A DNA stretch of 6,304 nt from an uncultured Clostridia bacterium (GTDB taxonomy: Bacteria; Bacillota; Clostridia; Oscillospirales; Acutalibacteraceae). Below the pieces are notes generated by a model. The model was not told the DNA's origin, made no database searches, and saw only the letters and a program-made list of their open reading frames with translations. Every line of letters begins with the position of its first letter. Position 1 is the first letter of the stretch. The stretch is from NCBI GenBank assembly GCA_958445555.1, contig CAUCSW010000040.1, positions 1-6,304 of the forward strand, in the 5' to 3' direction. Below are positions 5,376 through 6,304 of this stretch, one piece after another. Both the position numbers and the translations under genes were made by a program.

Positions 5376-6304
5376 ATGAGCGAAAAAAGAAAACTTCGGG
5401 TCGCACTTATGAATTGCTCTCATTCTCACGCACGCGGATACTATCGGTTTATCGGCTCTGACCTTTTCGATGTTGTCGCCTGTTCGGTTCCCCTTGAGTA
5501 CCGCGACAGGGTATTTATAGAGAATCTGTCCGGTGTGGATATGTATGAGGACGACGAGGAGATGCTGAACGCCCACCCCGAAACGGAAGCGGTGGTAATG
5601 GCAAGTCCGAACTACCTTCACAGAAAAGAATTCGAAATGTGCTTTAAGAGAGGTATCGCGGTCCTCTCAATGAAAGTCCCGACCCTTCGGTTGGATGAAT
5701 ACCGTGAAATACTGGAACTGCAGAAAAAATACAACGGTAAATGCTTTATAGAGCTTGAAATGAGAAGCTCCGCCGAACTTCGGCGGCTGAAGGAGCTTGT
5801 GCAGGAGGGCAGGATCGGCAGGGTCACCTCGTTTTGCGGATGGAACCTCTCTCATAACCCCGTTTGGTGGCTTAAATGGCACGGTATCCCCGAGCAGATA
5901 TACGGCAGCCGCACACCCATCGAAAAAGGCAGCAATATTTACCGAGGCGGTGCCCTTACCGATCATCCCCATATTTTCGATGCCATCCGCTATGTCCTCG
6001 ACGACGAAATAGAAGAGATATATGCCCAAACCGCTCCGAATATGAGAAACACCGAGGTGGAGGACTTTGCCTTCATAATCGGGAAAACCGAAAAAGGCAC
6101 CGTTTTCTCTCTTGATCCCTCATATTCTCGTACCGAAAACCCTGCGGACATCATCGGTCCGGGCTGGGAGCAATACCCGAAGCGCGTTGAAGTCAATGTG
6201 TCGGTTTTCGGCGAAAAAGGTTATATTTTGGGAGATGTATACGGCCATTGGATACATCATACAGGGAAACCGAATCACAACTATACTTCGGTCCGCTGCA
6301 CCGG
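5376..6304 (+). CDS. Gfo/Idh/MocA-family oxidoreductase, copy 2 (3' end outside window)
   Basis: The frame opens at ATG 5376 and runs off the right edge without a stop, giving 309 complete codons. A purine-rich GGAAGGGAG at 5355-5363 acts as the ribosome binding site and overlaps the end of the preceding gene. It is a clear paralogue of 3459-4538. It shows N13-C-S-H16-S-H18-A-R20 at the cofactor loop, M99-K100-V-P102 at the active-site Lys, and G191-G-A-L-T-D196-H-P-H199-I-F-D202. 'GTVFSLDPSYS', 'GPGWEQYPKRVEVN' and 'GEKG' also match the first copy. By comparison with that 359-aa copy, about 50 C-terminal residues are missing. A specific difference is the 'NPVWWLKWHGIPEQIYG' region, where copy 1 has 'SPVWAFPWQGVPEKSYG'; this lies in the substrate domain and could change specificity. 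It is expected to oxidise or reduce a sugar-like compound using NAD(P). Confidence 0.88.
   Translation, partial: MSEKRKLRVALMNCSHSHARGYYRFIGSDLFDVVACSVPLEYRDRVFIENLSGVDMYEDDEEMLNAHPETEAVVMASPNYLHRKEFEMCFKRGIAVLSMKVPTLRLDEYREILELQKKYNGKCFIELEMRSSAELRRLKELVQEGRIGRVTSFCGWNLSHNPVWWLKWHGIPEQIYGSRTPIEKGSNIYRGGALTDHPHIFDAIRYVLDDEIEEIYAQTAPNMRNTEVEDFAFIIGKTEKGTVFSLDPSYSRTENPADIIGPGWEQYPKRVEVNVSVFGEKGYILGDVYGHWIHHTGKPNHNYTSVRCT

Noticed and set aside
5667..6029. Minus-strand open frame, and plus-strand frames at 5797-6115, inside the last gene
   Set aside because: The second oxidoreductase frame runs through this region with strong paralogue similarity, so the others are shadows.

Overview
The window is a single-strand (+) accessory catabolic locus of bacterial type, most likely from an uncultured member of the Clostridia (Bacillota), such as a gut Oscillospiraceae- or Lachnospiraceae-like organism. 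That assignment is an inference from moderate GC content, strong AGGAGG-type ribosome binding sites, free use of TTG and GTG starts, and the gene content. No marker gene is present to confirm it.

Layout. (1) 1-786 is the C-terminal part of a glycoside hydrolase-like protein cut by the left edge. (2) 830-1861 is a second TIM-barrel glycoside hydrolase-like protein. (3) 1862-2000 is a 139-bp gap with a GC-rich first half that can form two mutually exclusive hairpins. (4) 2001-2750 is a SIS-domain protein of the UPF0309 type with altered sugar-phosphate loops. (5) 2762-3457 and 3459-4538 form a tightly coupled pair: a 231-aa protein resembling only the C-terminal half of a Gfo/Idh/MocA oxidoreductase, then a full-length Gfo/Idh/MocA oxidoreductase. 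(6) 4539-4676 is a 138-bp gap containing a 52-bp imperfect palindrome. (7) 4677-5369 and 5376-6304 are a second copy of the same gene pair; its oxidoreductase is cut by the right edge.

How the genes may work together. All seven genes point the same way and most gaps are short, so they look like one operon or two adjacent units. Hydrolase-like barrels, a sugar isomerase-like SIS protein and NAD-dependent sugar oxidoreductases together suggest uptake-side processing of a glycoside or unusual sugar, possibly through keto-sugar intermediates. The substrate cannot be read from the sequence.

The most notable feature is the duplicated two-gene module. Each module pairs a Rossmann-less protein, in which the usual catalytic His position appears to be Arg, with an intact partner enzyme. 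This looks like an oxidoreductase with a dedicated non-catalytic partner subunit, kept in two diverged copies.
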